Shown here: positions 28,613 through 38,254 of the stretch, piece by piece | Layout of the letters: the number at the start of each line of letters is the position of its first letter | Numbering within the stretch: the stretch's first letter is position 1 | Assembly (NCBI RefSeq): GCF_030816195.1 | Contig: NZ_JAUSXS010000001.1 | Span: 2,007,501 to 2,071,500 of the forward strand | DNA from: Pseudomonas sp. W4I3 | GTDB lineage: Bacteria; Pseudomonadota; Gammaproteobacteria; Pseudomonadales; Pseudomonadaceae | DNA length: 64,000 nt | Direction: 5' to 3' | Notes under the pieces: model-generated | What the model saw: the letters and a program-made list of their open reading frames with translations, nothing else | Database searches by the model: none | What the model was told of the DNA's origin: nothing | Made by a program: the position numbers and the translations under genes

Positions 28613-28720
28613 TCGAAAGCTCCTACGGCTTAAGGGAATTAGTCTGCGGAAATCGACTCTATCTAGGTGTACTGCCTCGGCGCGTGTAGAACGCGTCGGG
28701 CCACGCTTGAGGAGTGCCTT

Positions 28721-28918
28721 ATGAAGATCAACCCGCGAATCAGCGCAGAACTTGCCCGGCTTGAACCCAACCAGATTGGTGTTCTGGCCTGGTCCCTGAT
28801 GGCCGATCCTGCTTATGCGGGCGGCATCCCCGGCCAACCTGAACCGGACTATCCGCAGCCCACCGAACCGGGTGAGCCGACCCTGCCGGACGAGCCGCCT
28901 CCCTCGCCTGTCGCCTGA
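28721..28918 (+). CDS. Small acidic, proline-rich protein of unknown function
   Basis: ATG 28721 follows a good GAGGAG ribosome site and gives 65 residues. The first half is helical in character (ISAELARLEPNQIGVLAWSL); the second half is a Pro/Glu/Asp-rich tail (QPEPDYPQPTEPGEPTLPDE) that is likely disordered. There is no signal peptide or membrane helix. I do not recognise a family with an assigned function. It lies 108 bases after dcd and converges on pdeM. Confidence 0.6.
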   Translation: MKINPRISAELARLEPNQIGVLAWSLMADPAYAGGIPGQPEPDYPQPTEPGEPTLPDEPPPSPVA

Positions 28919-28943
28919 TGCTTGGGCGTACGCCTGCGCTTCA

Positions 28944-29591
28944 TTAAACCGGCCAGACGTCATGATCGCCAATCACAAAGATTCGGCGTTCATTGTCTGG
29001 CGCCACTGCGTAACCGCCGGTAAAGGCGCCGAACGCTGGCAGCAGGCTGATGCCCTTGCCAATCTGGAAGCACGGCAGGCGTAGGCTCTGGCGACCCCTG
29101 CCGCGCAAGCGGTACACCGGATGAACATGTCCCGCCAGCACATGGTGGCTGGGATGGGCGTGCGGTTCGTGCTGCAAGGCGAATGGCCCCATCAGTAAAG
29201 GTTCCGGTACAACGTCGATGCGCAGGTCGGCAGGCGGATCACCAGCGCGTTGATCGTGATTGCCGCGAATCAGCGTGATCGGCAACTCGGCATGTCGTTC
29301 GCGCCATGCTCTGAGCGCGCCCAGGGTGCCGCTGGCATGGGAACCGGGGCCGTGAAGGAAATCGCCGAGGAAGATTATCTGAGCGCAGGTGAACGCTGAC
29401 AGCAAGCGATCCAGGCGCTGCAGGTTTTCGCTGGTGGTGCCTTGCGGCACCGGTTGCCCGAGGCTGCGATAGGCCGAGGCCTTGCCGAAGTGCGCGTCGG
29501 CGATCAACAGGCTTTGGCGCGCTGGCCAGTAGATCGCTTTGTCCGCCAGCAACCACAATTGCTCACCCTCAAGCGTTACCGAACACACCAT
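28944..29591 (-). CDS. pdeM: Ligase-associated endonuclease PdeM (metallophosphoesterase)
   Basis: This 215-residue calcineurin-like phosphoesterase belongs to the ligase-associated DNA repair set; the family is known as a manganese-dependent DNA nuclease (MPE/PdeM). All metal motifs are present: IADAHFGK, FLGDFLHGP, IRGNHDQR and AGHVHPVYR. The start ATG touches the stop of the helicase gene upstream, so the two are translationally coupled. The partner exonuclease and ligase genes are 7-10 kb away on the same strand. Confidence 0.92.
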   Translation of the reverse strand: MVCSVTLEGEQLWLLADKAIYWPARQSLLIADAHFGKASAYRSLGQPVPQGTTSENLQRLDRLLSAFTCAQIIFLGDFLHGPGSHASGTLGALRAWRERHAELPITLIRGNHDQRAGDPPADLRIDVVPEPLLMGPFALQHEPHAHPSHHVLAGHVHPVYRLRGRGRQSLRLPCFQIGKGISLLPAFGAFTGGYAVAPDNERRIFVIGDHDVWPV

Positions 29592-32071
29592 TAATCTTTT
29601 CCTCTGTCCGCGACTTTTTCCAGGTCCTTGACCATACGTGCGATGCGCTCCGAGAGCTTTTCCGAACTCAGGCTTTCGCGCATGCGCTCCACCAGCAGCG
29701 GGAAAGCCAGTGGCGTGGGCCGCTTGATCACATGCAAGTCCAACTGCAGCGCCGATAGACGCAGCAATGTCTCTTCCAGCCGCTGAATGTCCAGTTCATT
29801 GCGCAGAACTTCTTCGCCGGCCTGGGTCAGCAGCAGGTTCTGCGGGTCATATTGTTTGAACACTTCGAAGAACAGGCCACTGGAGGCCTGTACCTGCCGC
29901 GTGCTTTTTGGCGCACCGGGATAGCCGGCGAACACCAATCCGGCGATGCGCGCAATTTCCCTGAAGCGCCGCAACGCCAGTTCACCGGCGTTGAGGCTGG
30001 CGGCTACGTCCGTGAGCAAATCCTGTGGGCTGAGCAGCGCCTCGTTCAACCGTTCTGGCCAGTGCACCTCAGTGGCGCTCAGCAACTCCAGCCCATAATC
30101 ATTGACGGCAATGGAGAAGGTCACCGGTTGCTGGCGGCTGACGCGCCACGCCAGCAAACTCGCCAGCCCTAGATGCACCTGGCGCCCGGCGAACGGGTAT
30201 AGAAACAGGTGCCAGCCTTCGCGCGACTTGAGCACCTCCGCCAGCAAATGGTCGCGGGTCGGCAGGCCGGACCAACTCAGTTGTGTCAGCAGCAACGGCT
30301 GCACCGCCTGCATCTCCGGGCCCTCGAACCGCCCCTGGGCTGCCGCATCGAAGCGCTCGATCACCGCCTGTGCCAGCTCATTGGAAAGTGGCATGCGCCC
30401 GCCATTCCAGCGTGGCACGGCAGCTTTTTTCGCGGCGCTGCGGCGTACATAAGCGGTCATGTTTTCCACACGCACCAGTTCCAGCAGGCGCCCGGCGAAT
30501 AGGAAGCCGTCCCCCGGCTTGAGGCGGGCAATAAAGCCTTCCTCGACACTGCCCAGGTTCTTGCCGCCGCCACCTTTGCTCCAGTACTTCAGATGGATGC
30601 TCGCATCGCTCACGATAGTGCCCACGCTCATGCGGTGACGGCGCGCCAATCGAGCATCGGGGACGCGCCAGATGCCGTGCTCATCGGGTTCCACGCGGCG
30701 GTAATCCGGATAAGCGGTGAGCGACAGCCCGCCATGGCGCACAAAAGCCAGCGCCCAGGCCCAGTCGGCGTCGCTGAGCTCGCGGTAGGCCCAGGCGCCG
30801 CGTACCTCTGCCAACAACGCATCAGGGGTGAATCCGCCGCCCAGGGCCATGCTGACCAGATGCTGCACCAGCACATCCAAGGGTTTGTAGGGAGATTCGC
30901 GGGCTTCGATACGTCGCTGGGCTATCGCATCCTTTGCCGCGGCTGCCTCCACCAGTTCCAGGCTGTGGGTCGGCACCAGTGTCACCCGGGATGGCCGACC
31001 TGGGGCATGCCCCGAGCGGCCGGCGCGTTGCATCAGGCGCGCCACACCCTTGGCCGAGCCGATCTGCAGCACCCGCTCCACCGGCAGGAAATCCACACCC
31101 AGGTCCAGGCTGGAGGTACACACCACCGCCTTAAGCTGGCCTTCTTTGAGCGCGCGCTCCACCCAGTCCCGGGTCTCCCGCGACAGCGAGCCGTGATGCA
31201 ACGCAATCAGGCCGGCCCAGTCCGGCCTGGCTTCCAGCAGTGCCTGGTACCAGATTTCCGACTGCGCCCGGGTATTGGTGAACACCAGGCAACTGCTGCT
31301 GGCGTCCACTTGCGCCACCACTTGGGGCAGCATCTTCAAGCCGATATGCCCGGCCCACGGAAAACGTTCGGCGATGGGCGGCAGCAAGGTGTCGACCTGC
31401 AACTGTTTGGCCGTTTGCCCCTGTACGTTGATCCCGCCACCCTGTGGGACTAACACCTCCAGCGCGTGAGCCTGGTTACCCAAGGTCGCGGAAATACCCC
31501 ACACCAGCAATTCGGGGTGCCAACGCCTCAGTCGCGCCAATGCCAATTGCAGTTGCACACCGCGTTTATTGCCGATCAGTTCATGCCATTCGTCCACTAC
31601 GACCATGCGCAGGTGTCCCAGGCTGATCTCACTGTCGGCACGGGCGAGCATCAGCGTCAGGCTTTCCGGGGTGGTGATCAAGGTGGTGGGCTGGCGGCGG
31701 GTCTGGCGGGCGCGTTCGCTGCTGCTGGTGTCGCCGGTGCGCAGGCCAACAGTCCACGGTATCTGCAGTGCCGCCAGCGGCGCTTCAAGGGCCCGCGCGG
31801 TGTCGGCGGCCAGGGCACGCATCGGGGTGATCCACAATACGGTCAGTGGTTCAGCCGGCGCCTTGCGCTTGCTGGCAGCGGGTGGGCGAGTCATCGCGAA
31901 ACGATTGAGGGCGGCGAACCACAGCGCGTAGGTTTTACCCGCGCCGGTGCTCGCATGCAGTAAACCTGACTGGCCGTCCTTGACGGCCTTCCACACCTCT
32001 TTCTGAAACGCGAACGGACGCCAGCCTCGGGTAGCAAACCATTGTTTTGCGAAATCGACGGGTTTTGCCAT
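29591..32071 (-). CDS. Ligase-associated Lhr-type DNA helicase
   Basis: This 826-residue superfamily 2 helicase is the Lhr-core type found with PdeM, an ATP-dependent ligase and an MBL-fold exonuclease. It shows motif I (STGAGKTY), motif II as VVDEWHEL (DEWH), motif III (SATLGN), motif VI ([14 protein letters not shown]) and a C-terminal Lhr winged-helix and beta-barrel region. At about 830 residues it lacks the long C-terminal extension of E. coli Lhr. It begins 57 bases after the end of the transporter ATPase gene upstream. Confidence 0.92.
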   Translation of the reverse strand: MAKPVDFAKQWFATRGWRPFAFQKEVWKAVKDGQSGLLHASTGAGKTYALWFAALNRFAMTRPPAASKRKAPAEPLTVLWITPMRALAADTARALEAPLAALQIPWTVGLRTGDTSSSERARQTRRQPTTLITTPESLTLMLARADSEISLGHLRMVVVDEWHELIGNKRGVQLQLALARLRRWHPELLVWGISATLGNQAHALEVLVPQGGGINVQGQTAKQLQVDTLLPPIAERFPWAGHIGLKMLPQVVAQVDASSSCLVFTNTRAQSEIWYQALLEARPDWAGLIALHHGSLSRETRDWVERALKEGQLKAVVCTSSLDLGVDFLPVERVLQIGSAKGVARLMQRAGRSGHAPGRPSRVTLVPTHSLELVEAAAAKDAIAQRRIEARESPYKPLDVLVQHLVSMALGGGFTPDALLAEVRGAWAYRELSDADWAWALAFVRHGGLSLTAYPDYRRVEPDEHGIWRVPDARLARRHRMSVGTIVSDASIHLKYWSKGGGGKNLGSVEEGFIARLKPGDGFLFAGRLLELVRVENMTAYVRRSAAKKAAVPRWNGGRMPLSNELAQAVIERFDAAAQGRFEGPEMQAVQPLLLTQLSWSGLPTRDHLLAEVLKSREGWHLFLYPFAGRQVHLGLASLLAWRVSRQQPVTFSIAVNDYGLELLSATEVHWPERLNEALLSPQDLLTDVAASLNAGELALRRFREIARIAGLVFAGYPGAPKSTRQVQASSGLFFEVFKQYDPQNLLLTQAGEEVLRNELDIQRLEETLLRLSALQLDLHVIKRPTPLAFPLLVERMRESLSSEKLSERIARMVKDLEKVADRGKD

Positions 32072-32128
32072 GCGGCAGCTGACGCTCTGGAGGCTCTATT
32101 GCACAGACACTCCAGGCGTCACAAAGGT

Positions 32129-32893
32129 TTACTTCAAGTTGCCGCTTAAAAACTGCTGCAGCCGCTCGCTCTTCGGATTGCCCAGCACGTCCGCCGGCGC
32201 ACCTTGCTCTTCCACCAGGCCCTGGTGCAGGAACAGCACTTGGCTGGAGACCTTGCGCGCGAAGCTCATTTCGTGGGTCACCATGATCATGGTGCGGCCT
32301 TCTTCGGCCAGGCCCTGGATGACCTTCAACACTTCGCCCACCAGCTCCGGGTCCAGTGCCGAGGTGGGCTCGTCGAACAGCATCACCTCCGGCTCCATCG
32401 CCAGCGCGCGGGCAATCGCTACCCGTTGCTGCTGGCCGCCGGACAGGAACGCCGGGTATTGATCGGCCACCCGCGCTGGCAGGCCGACCTTGTCCAGGTA
32501 GCGACGGGCGCGGTCTTCTGCGTCTTTTTTGCTGCACCCCAGCACCCGGCGTGGGGCCATGGTGATGTTTTCCAGCACGCTCATGTGGCTCCACAAGTTG
32601 AAGTGCTGGAACACCATGGCCAGCCGCGTGCGCAGGCGTTGCAACTCGGCATCGTCGGCTACGCGCATGCCGTGGCGGTCGCTGACCATGCGGATCGCTT
32701 GACCGTCCAGGGTCATGGCGCCGTCGTTGGGCGTTTCCAGGAAGTTGATGCAGCGCAGGAACGTGCTCTTGCCCGAGCCGCTGGCGCCGATCAGGCTGAT
32801 CACGTCACCGGTCTTGGCCTTGAGCGAGACACCTTTGAGCACTTCATTGTCGCCATAGCTTTTATGCAGGCCTTCAACGGTCAATTTGTACAT
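32129..32893 (-). CDS. ATPase of a basic amino acid ABC transporter (AotP/HisP-like)
   Basis: This is the ATP-binding subunit of a polar amino acid importer. ATG at 32893 gives 254 residues, the normal AotP/HisP length; the longer open frame overlaps the deacylase gene. Walker A is GASGSGKST, the signature LSGGQQQR, and Walker B MLFDEPTSALDPE. It is the last gene of a five-gene operon (binding protein, two permeases, deacylase, ATPase). That gene order matches the aot arginine/ornithine operon of P. aeruginosa, although the argR gene found there is absent here. Confidence 0.93.
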   Translation of the reverse strand: MYKLTVEGLHKSYGDNEVLKGVSLKAKTGDVISLIGASGSGKSTFLRCINFLETPNDGAMTLDGQAIRMVSDRHGMRVADDAELQRLRTRLAMVFQHFNLWSHMSVLENITMAPRRVLGCSKKDAEDRARRYLDKVGLPARVADQYPAFLSGGQQQRVAIARALAMEPEVMLFDEPTSALDPELVGEVLKVIQGLAEEGRTMIMVTHEMSFARKVSSQVLFLHQGLVEEQGAPADVLGNPKSERLQQFLSGNLK

Positions 32894-32906
32894 GGAGCGT
32901 GCATCC

Positions 32907-34025
32907 TCAAGGCGAAAGTAGGTAGCCGCTGCGGTAGGCCTGTGCGCCTGCGACATGGCTGATGACCATCCCGGCGGTGGCCATGCGTCGCAGTGAGCGG
33001 GCGTAAAGCAGGCCGGCATTGCGGCAATGCACGGGCGTTACGCGGTCGGTAATGGGGTCGATGATTTCGGCGATCAGTTGCCCGGCTTCCAGGTATTCGC
33101 CCGGCAAGGCGCTGAACACCAGCAAGCCGCCCACGGGGGTGGTCACCGGTTCCACACCGGCCAGGGGCGTGGCCGGGTAGGCCAGCGCGGGCAGTGGCGC
33201 CGCGTCGCCTTCAATGGCACCGAAGTGGATCAGGTAATCGATGATCGCCTGGCAATCCAGGGCCGCCAGACCGTGGTTCACATCGCCCTGGCCGCGCAAC
33301 TCGACCGTCACGGAGAAACTGCCCAGGGGGATCGGGAAGCGCTCGCCGAAGCGTTGCTGCAACTGCCACCACACCAGGGTGAAACATTCATCGAAGGACT
33401 GCCCGCCGGAATCGGTGGCCAGCAGATTGGCCTCAGAGCCCAGGTAACGGGCGAGCGGTTCCACCTGTGGCCAGGCCTCGGGCGTGGTGTAGAGGTGCGC
33501 CACCGCTTCGAAATCGCAGTGCAGGTCCAGCACCATGTCGGCCTCGCACGCCAGGCGTTGCAGCACCAGGCGTTGGGACTGCAATTGAGTCGACGCGCTT
33601 TGCGCGGCCAGGGCGTCGGATAAGGCGCTGCGGATCAATTGGGCGTTGCGCTGGGCGTCATCGCCCAGCAGGCCTTCGACCTGATCGCCGACCCTGTCGC
33701 TAAGGTCGACGAACAGGCGATTGAAATTCTGCCCGCTTTCCAGCTCGTAGCGGCCCAGGGGGATGTCCATCAGCACCTGTTCCAGCCCCACGGGGTTGGC
33801 GACCGGCACCAGTACGATTTCGCTACGCAAGCGGCCATCGACCGCCAGCTGTGCCAGGCGCGCCTTCAGATGCCAGGCCACCAGCATGCCCGGCAGTTCA
33901 TCGGCGTGCAGTGACGACTGGATGTACACCTTGCTGGCGGCCTGTTCCGGGCCGAAGTGGAAACTGTGAATCTGCCGCGCCGTGCCAGGCACCGGTGCGA
34001 TCAAGTCATGTCGCTGATGACGCAT
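32907..34025 (-). CDS. AstE/AspA-family zinc deacylase in the transporter operon (AotO-like)
   Basis: This 372-residue protein belongs to the succinylglutamate desuccinylase/aspartoacylase family (M14-type zinc hydrolases). The zinc site is visible as HADE in SSLHADELPGM and the third ligand in DLHCDFEAVAHLY. ATG 34025 follows AAGGAG and is preferred over a GTG two codons earlier. Its place between permease and ATPase genes suggests it works on a transported N-acylated amino acid or related compound; the substrate is not known. Confidence 0.85.
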   Translation of the reverse strand: MRHQRHDLIAPVPGTARQIHSFHFGPEQAASKVYIQSSLHADELPGMLVAWHLKARLAQLAVDGRLRSEIVLVPVANPVGLEQVLMDIPLGRYELESGQNFNRLFVDLSDRVGDQVEGLLGDDAQRNAQLIRSALSDALAAQSASTQLQSQRLVLQRLACEADMVLDLHCDFEAVAHLYTTPEAWPQVEPLARYLGSEANLLATDSGGQSFDECFTLVWWQLQQRFGERFPIPLGSFSVTVELRGQGDVNHGLAALDCQAIIDYLIHFGAIEGDAAPLPALAYPATPLAGVEPVTTPVGGLLVFSALPGEYLEAGQLIAEIIDPITDRVTPVHCRNAGLLYARSLRRMATAGMVISHVAGAQAYRSGYLLSP

Positions 34026-34034
34026 GAACACTCC

Positions 34035-34745
34035 TTAATGGCTCGGCCCGAGAAAGGCCAGCCAGCGGCGTTCGGCCAACCGAAACAGGCCGACCAGGGC
34101 GAAGGTTACGGCCAGGTAGATCAAGGCGGCGATGCCAAATGATTGAAAGGTCATGAAGGTCGCCGAGTTGGCGTCCCTGGCGACTTTGAGGATGTCCGGA
34201 ATGGTGGCGGTAAACGCCACGGTGGTCGAGTGCAGCATCAGGATCACTTCGTTGCTGTAGTAGGGCAACGACCGGCGCAGCGCCGACGGCATGATCACAT
34301 AGGCATACAACTTCCAACCGCTCAGCCCGTAGGCCTTGGCCGCTTCGACTTCGCCGTGAGCCATGCTGCGGATCGCCCCGGCGAAAATTTCCGTGGTGTA
34401 GGCGCACGTGTTGAGGGCGAAGGCCAGGATCGTGCAGTTCATCGCATCGCGAAAGAACGCATCGAGCACCGGCTGCGCGCGCACGGCGGCGATGCTGTAG
34501 ATGCCGGTGTAGCAAATCAGCAGCTGGATATAGAGCGGCGTGCCGCGAAACAGGTAGGTGTAGAACTGCACCGGCCAGCGCACCAGGCGCCTGCGCGATA
34601 CACGGGCGATAGACAGTGGAATCGACACCAGAAAGCCGATCACCAATGCGGCGCTGAGCAGCCACATGGTCATGGCCAGGCCCGTGATTTGCTGGCCGTC
34701 GCTATAAAGGAACGGGCGCCAGTATTCCTGCAAAAGCTCGATCAT
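34035..34745 (-). CDS. Amino acid ABC transporter permease (HisM/AotM-like)
   Basis: This 236-residue membrane protein is one of two permeases of the importer. It has about five membrane helices and the EAA loop that contacts the ATPase (EVEAAKAYGLSGWKLYAYVIMP). Its start overlaps the stop of the second permease (ATGA at 34742-34745). A deacylase gene follows 9 bases downstream. Confidence 0.92.
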   Translation of the reverse strand: MIELLQEYWRPFLYSDGQQITGLAMTMWLLSAALVIGFLVSIPLSIARVSRRRLVRWPVQFYTYLFRGTPLYIQLLICYTGIYSIAAVRAQPVLDAFFRDAMNCTILAFALNTCAYTTEIFAGAIRSMAHGEVEAAKAYGLSGWKLYAYVIMPSALRRSLPYYSNEVILMLHSTTVAFTATIPDILKVARDANSATFMTFQSFGIAALIYLAVTFALVGLFRLAERRWLAFLGPSH

Positions 34746-35470
34746 CGCACTGCCTCCCGTGAGCCTGCGGCGTAGCGCCGTTCAAGACGGCGCAAGACAA
34801 AGTTGGAGGCACTGGTGATCAGCAGATAGATCAGCGCGGCGATGACCAGGAAGTAGAACAGTTGATACGTGCTCTTGCCGGCGTCCTGGGCCGCCTTCAC
34901 CAGGTCGGCCAGGCCGATGATCGACACCAGCGCCGTGGCCTTGAGCATCACCATCCAGTTGTTGCCGATGCCCGGCAGGGCAAAGCGCATCATCTGCGGG
35001 AACGTCACGTAGCGAAACCGTTGCCCGCGCTTGAGCCCGTAGGCGGTGGCGGCTTCCAGTTGACCACGCGGCACGGCGAGAATCGCGCCCCGGAAGGTCT
35101 CGGTGAAATAAGCACCGTAGATAAAGCCCAGGGTGATCACCCCGGCGCTGAATGGGTCGATCTCGATGTATTCCCATTCCATAAAATCGGTCAGGCCGGT
35201 CAGCCAGGTTTGCAGGCTGTAGAAAATCAGCAGCATCAACACCAGGTCGGGTACGCCGCGAATCAACGTGGTGTAGAGCTGGGCGGGGATACGCAGGAAG
35301 GGCAGGCTGGACAGCTTCGCGCTGGCGCCGAGCAGGCCCAGCAACACACTGACGGCCAGGGACAGCACCGACAATTTGATGGTCATCCAGGTGCCTTGCA
35401 GCAACAGCGGGCCGAAACCCTTCAAGCTGAACGCGCTCAGCCCGAGAGTTTGCAACAGATCTTCAAACAT
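34742..35470 (-). CDS. Amino acid ABC transporter permease (HisQ/AotQ-like)
   Basis: This 242-residue membrane protein is the second permease, with about five membrane helices and an EAA loop (QLEAATAYGLKRGQRFRYVTFP). The hydrophobic start FSLKGFGPLLLQGTWMTIKL is typical of HisQ-type subunits. It forms a heterodimer with the next gene's product by family analogy. It lies after an attenuator-like hairpin that follows the binding-protein gene. Confidence 0.92.
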   Translation of the reverse strand: MFEDLLQTLGLSAFSLKGFGPLLLQGTWMTIKLSVLSLAVSVLLGLLGASAKLSSLPFLRIPAQLYTTLIRGVPDLVLMLLIFYSLQTWLTGLTDFMEWEYIEIDPFSAGVITLGFIYGAYFTETFRGAILAVPRGQLEAATAYGLKRGQRFRYVTFPQMMRFALPGIGNNWMVMLKATALVSIIGLADLVKAAQDAGKSTYQLFYFLVIAALIYLLITSASNFVLRRLERRYAAGSREAVR

Positions 35471-35489
35471 AAATCAGGACCTATGGCGG

Positions 35490-35520
35490 TAAAAAAGCGC
35501 CCCTTCAACAAAGGGGCGCC
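35490..35520 (-). terminator. Terminator/attenuator between binding-protein and permease genes
   Basis: GCGCCCCTT (35497-35505) and AAGGGGCGC (35511-35519) form a perfect 9-bp stem with loop CAACA. On the minus strand the stem is followed by six T residues. Partial termination here would give more binding protein than membrane subunits, as is usual for ABC importers. Confidence 0.68.
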
Positions 35521-35527
35521 ATGGGCA

Positions 35528-36307
35528 TTATTTGCCGCTGTACAGGTTCAGATCGCCGAAGTGTTTTTTCTGGATGGTGGCGTAGGTGCCATCATCGTGT
35601 AACGCTTTGATACCTTTATCCAAAAGCGCCTTGAGCTCAGTGTTACCTTTTTTGATACCGACCGCGGTTTTCGACGGCAGCAACGGGTCGTCGATTGCAG
35701 CGCTGACTTCGTAGTCAGCACCGGCCGGGGACTTCAGGAAACCCAGCTCAGCCTGAAGCATGTCCTGCACGGAGGCATCGAGACGGCCGGAAGTCAGGTC
35801 CGCATACACCTGGTCCTGGTTGGCGTAGGCCTTGGTGGTCACGCCGGCCTTGTCCAGCACAGCCTTGGCGTAGGCTTCCTGGATGGTGCCTTGTTCGTAA
35901 CCCACCGATTTGCCCTTGAGCGACTCAGGCGTCGAATACCCGGCGCCTTTCTTGAACACCAAAGATGTTGGGCCCGAGAACAGCTCGTTGGAGAAGTCGA
36001 TAGCCTTTTCGCGCACCGGGGTCACGGTCATGGAAGAAATCACGCCGTCGAACTTGTTGGCTTTCAGACCCGGAATCATGCCGTCAAAGTCGCTTTCAAC
36101 CCACTTGCACTTGACCTTCAGTTCCGCACAAATGGCATTGCCCAGGTCGATGTCGAAGCCCACCAGGCTGCCGTCGGCGGCTTTGGATTCGAACGGCGCA
36201 TAGGACGGATCGACACCGAAACGCAATTCCTTGTATTCCTTGGCGGTTGCAACACCTGCAGCCATGCACAGAGCCAGTGCAGAAAGGGTCAGCAATGCTT
36301 TTTTCAT
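35528..36307 (-). CDS. Periplasmic amino acid-binding protein (HisJ/ArgT-like)
   Basis: This is the substrate-binding protein of the importer. ATG 36307 gives 259 residues with a signal peptide (cleavage after AGVATA). The mature protein has the family segments LRFGVDPSYAPFESK, GFDIDLGNAICAEL and TSGRLDASVQDM. Overall it looks like the lysine/arginine/ornithine or histidine-binding group; the exact ligand cannot be read. It is the first gene of the operon. Confidence 0.92.
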   Translation of the reverse strand: MKKALLTLSALALCMAAGVATAKEYKELRFGVDPSYAPFESKAADGSLVGFDIDLGNAICAELKVKCKWVESDFDGMIPGLKANKFDGVISSMTVTPVREKAIDFSNELFSGPTSLVFKKGAGYSTPESLKGKSVGYEQGTIQEAYAKAVLDKAGVTTKAYANQDQVYADLTSGRLDASVQDMLQAELGFLKSPAGADYEVSAAIDDPLLPSKTAVGIKKGNTELKALLDKGIKALHDDGTYATIQKKHFGDLNLYSGK

Positions 36308-36618
36308 TATGTATTCCCTGGAAACCAAGATAAGCGCTTGTGGCGCGTTTAGGACTGTTACTGAACGGTGTCAGACGGATCCCAAGTAGCAATTTCTGCA
36401 CCATAGTGCCGAATGATCGTTTTAAAAGATCGGATGAGGGATTTTTAGGCGTAGTAAATGCCCCATTAGTGGGCGCTGAAAGAGTAGCGCACCATTTAAG
36501 ATCGAGCGGAAATCCAGATGTGGGAGGGGGCTTGCTCCCGATAGCAGTGGATCAGGCACAAATGCTGTGACTGTCACACCGCCATCGGGAGCAAGCCCCC
36601 TCCCACAGTTGATTTGTG
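36308..36618. other. Gene-free stretch with a REPIN and the importer promoter region
   Basis: About 310 bases between the ligase gene and the binding-protein gene. The part next to the binding-protein gene (36308-36518) is AT-rich and should hold the operon promoter; I see no certain operator. The rest is a REPIN. Confidence 0.5.
36518..36606. repeat. REPIN (GI-type) after the ligase gene
   Basis: The arms GTGGGAGGGGGCTTGC and GCAAGCCCCCTCCCAC flank a centre with further pairing (CTCCCGAT and ATCGGGAG). It ends 12 bases from the ligase stop codon. Confidence 0.9.
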
Positions 36619-38254
36619 TTAGGCCAGTAAGTCCTGCAGCGTGGCGAGATTGTCGGCTTCCTCCACCGGCTTGTCCTGGCGCCAGCGCAACATGCGCGGA
36701 AACCGCACCGCAATCCCGCTCTTGTGCCGCTTGGACAGGGCGATGCCTTCGAAACCCAATTCGAACACCATGCTCGGCGTCACGCTGCTGACCGGGCCGA
36801 ATTTTTCCACCGTGGTTTTGCGCACTATCGCGTCGACCTTGCGCATTTCTTCGTCAGTCAGCCCGGAATACGCCTTGGCGAATGGCACCAGCGTGCGCTC
36901 GCTGCCCGGCGGACCGTCCCACACCGCGAAGGTGTAGTCGCTGTACAGGCTGGCGCGTCGACCATGGCCGCGCTGAGCGTAAATGAGCACCGCGTCGACG
37001 CTGAACGGGTCGACCTTCCACTTCCACCACAGGCCCATGTCCTTGGTGCGGCCCACGCCGTACAGGCCTTTGCGATCCTTGAGCATCATGCCTTCGACAC
37101 CGAGGCTGCGGGAGGCTTCGCGTTGCGTTGCCAACGCTTCCCAGGTAGGCCCTTCAAGCAACGGCGAGGGCAATAGCACGGGTTGGTTACACGCGGCGAT
37201 CACCTGTTCCAGCTGCGTGCGCCGTTCAGCCAGTGGGCGGTTGCGCCAGTCGTCGTCGTGATATTCCAGCAGGTCGTAGGCGAGCACCGCCACCGGCGCC
37301 TCTTCAAGCACTTTTTTACTCAGGGTCTTGCGGCCGATCCGCTGTTGCAACAGAGCGAAGGGTTGCACAGCGTCCTTCCAGACCACGATTTCACCGTCGA
37401 TCACCGTGCCGTCCGGCAAACCACTGACCAGGCTGTGAAGCTCTGGGAAGCGCTCGGTCACCAATTCTTCGCCACGGGACCAGACCCACAGGCGGCCTTC
37501 ACGCTTGACCAACTGCGCGCGGATGCCATCAAACTTCCACTCCATCTGCCAGTCGGCGGGGGCGCCAAGCAGGGCATCAAACTGCTCCACCGGTTGCGCC
37601 AAGCCGTGGGCGAGAAAAAACGGATACGGCTGCCCGCCGCGCTGCGCATGTTCGTCGCTCGACTCGGCGGCGATCAGCTTGAGGTAGCCCGCCGCGGTGG
37701 GGCGATTGGACAAGTCGGTGTAGCCCACCAGCCGCTGGGCCACGCGCTTGCTGTCGAGCCCGGCCATGGCGGCAAGCGCGCGGGTGACCAGCAGTTTGGA
37801 CACGCCCACGCGAAAGCTGCCGGTGATCAACTTGATGCACACCATCAGGCTCGGTTGATCCAGCTGCGCCCACAACGCCGGCAAACGTTCGGCCAGATCA
37901 GCAGGCGCCAGGCCCCGCAGCGGTAACAGCTTCTCTTCCAGCCACACCGCCAGGCCGTCTTCAGAGGTGTAGGGTCGATTCGGGCAGCAGCAGGGAAATC
38001 GTCTCCGCCAGGTCGCCGACGGACTGGTAGCTTTCCTCGAACAACCAGGGCTCGATGCTCGCCGCCTCGGTCGCCATATCCCTGAGCAAGCGCGTCGGTA
38101 CCAATTGTCGCGGCCGGCCACCGGAGAGGAAGTACACCGCCCATGCGGCATCCTCCGGCGATGCCTGCTGAAAATAGTCTTGCAATGCCGCCAACTTGGC
38201 GTTGCTGGACGTCGTCGCGTCGAGGTCGGCATACAGCTCGGCGAAGGCTTTCAT
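36619..38254 (-). pseudogene. ATP-dependent DNA ligase of the repair cluster, single-base frameshift
   Basis: This is the ligase member of the exonuclease-ligase-Lhr-PdeM repair set. The N-terminal frame runs from ATG 38254 (MKAFAELYADLDATTSSNAK) and stops at 37961 after 97 residues. The rest is in the next frame and contains the adenylation motif EWKFDGIRAQ, GEIVVW, EGMMLKD and WWKWKVDP. Removing one base from GGG at 37972-37974 restores a continuous 544-residue ligase, reading ESTYTSEDGLAVWLEEK across the join. The start overlaps the exonuclease stop (ATGA). Either a sequencing error or a broken gene is possible. Confidence 0.85.
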
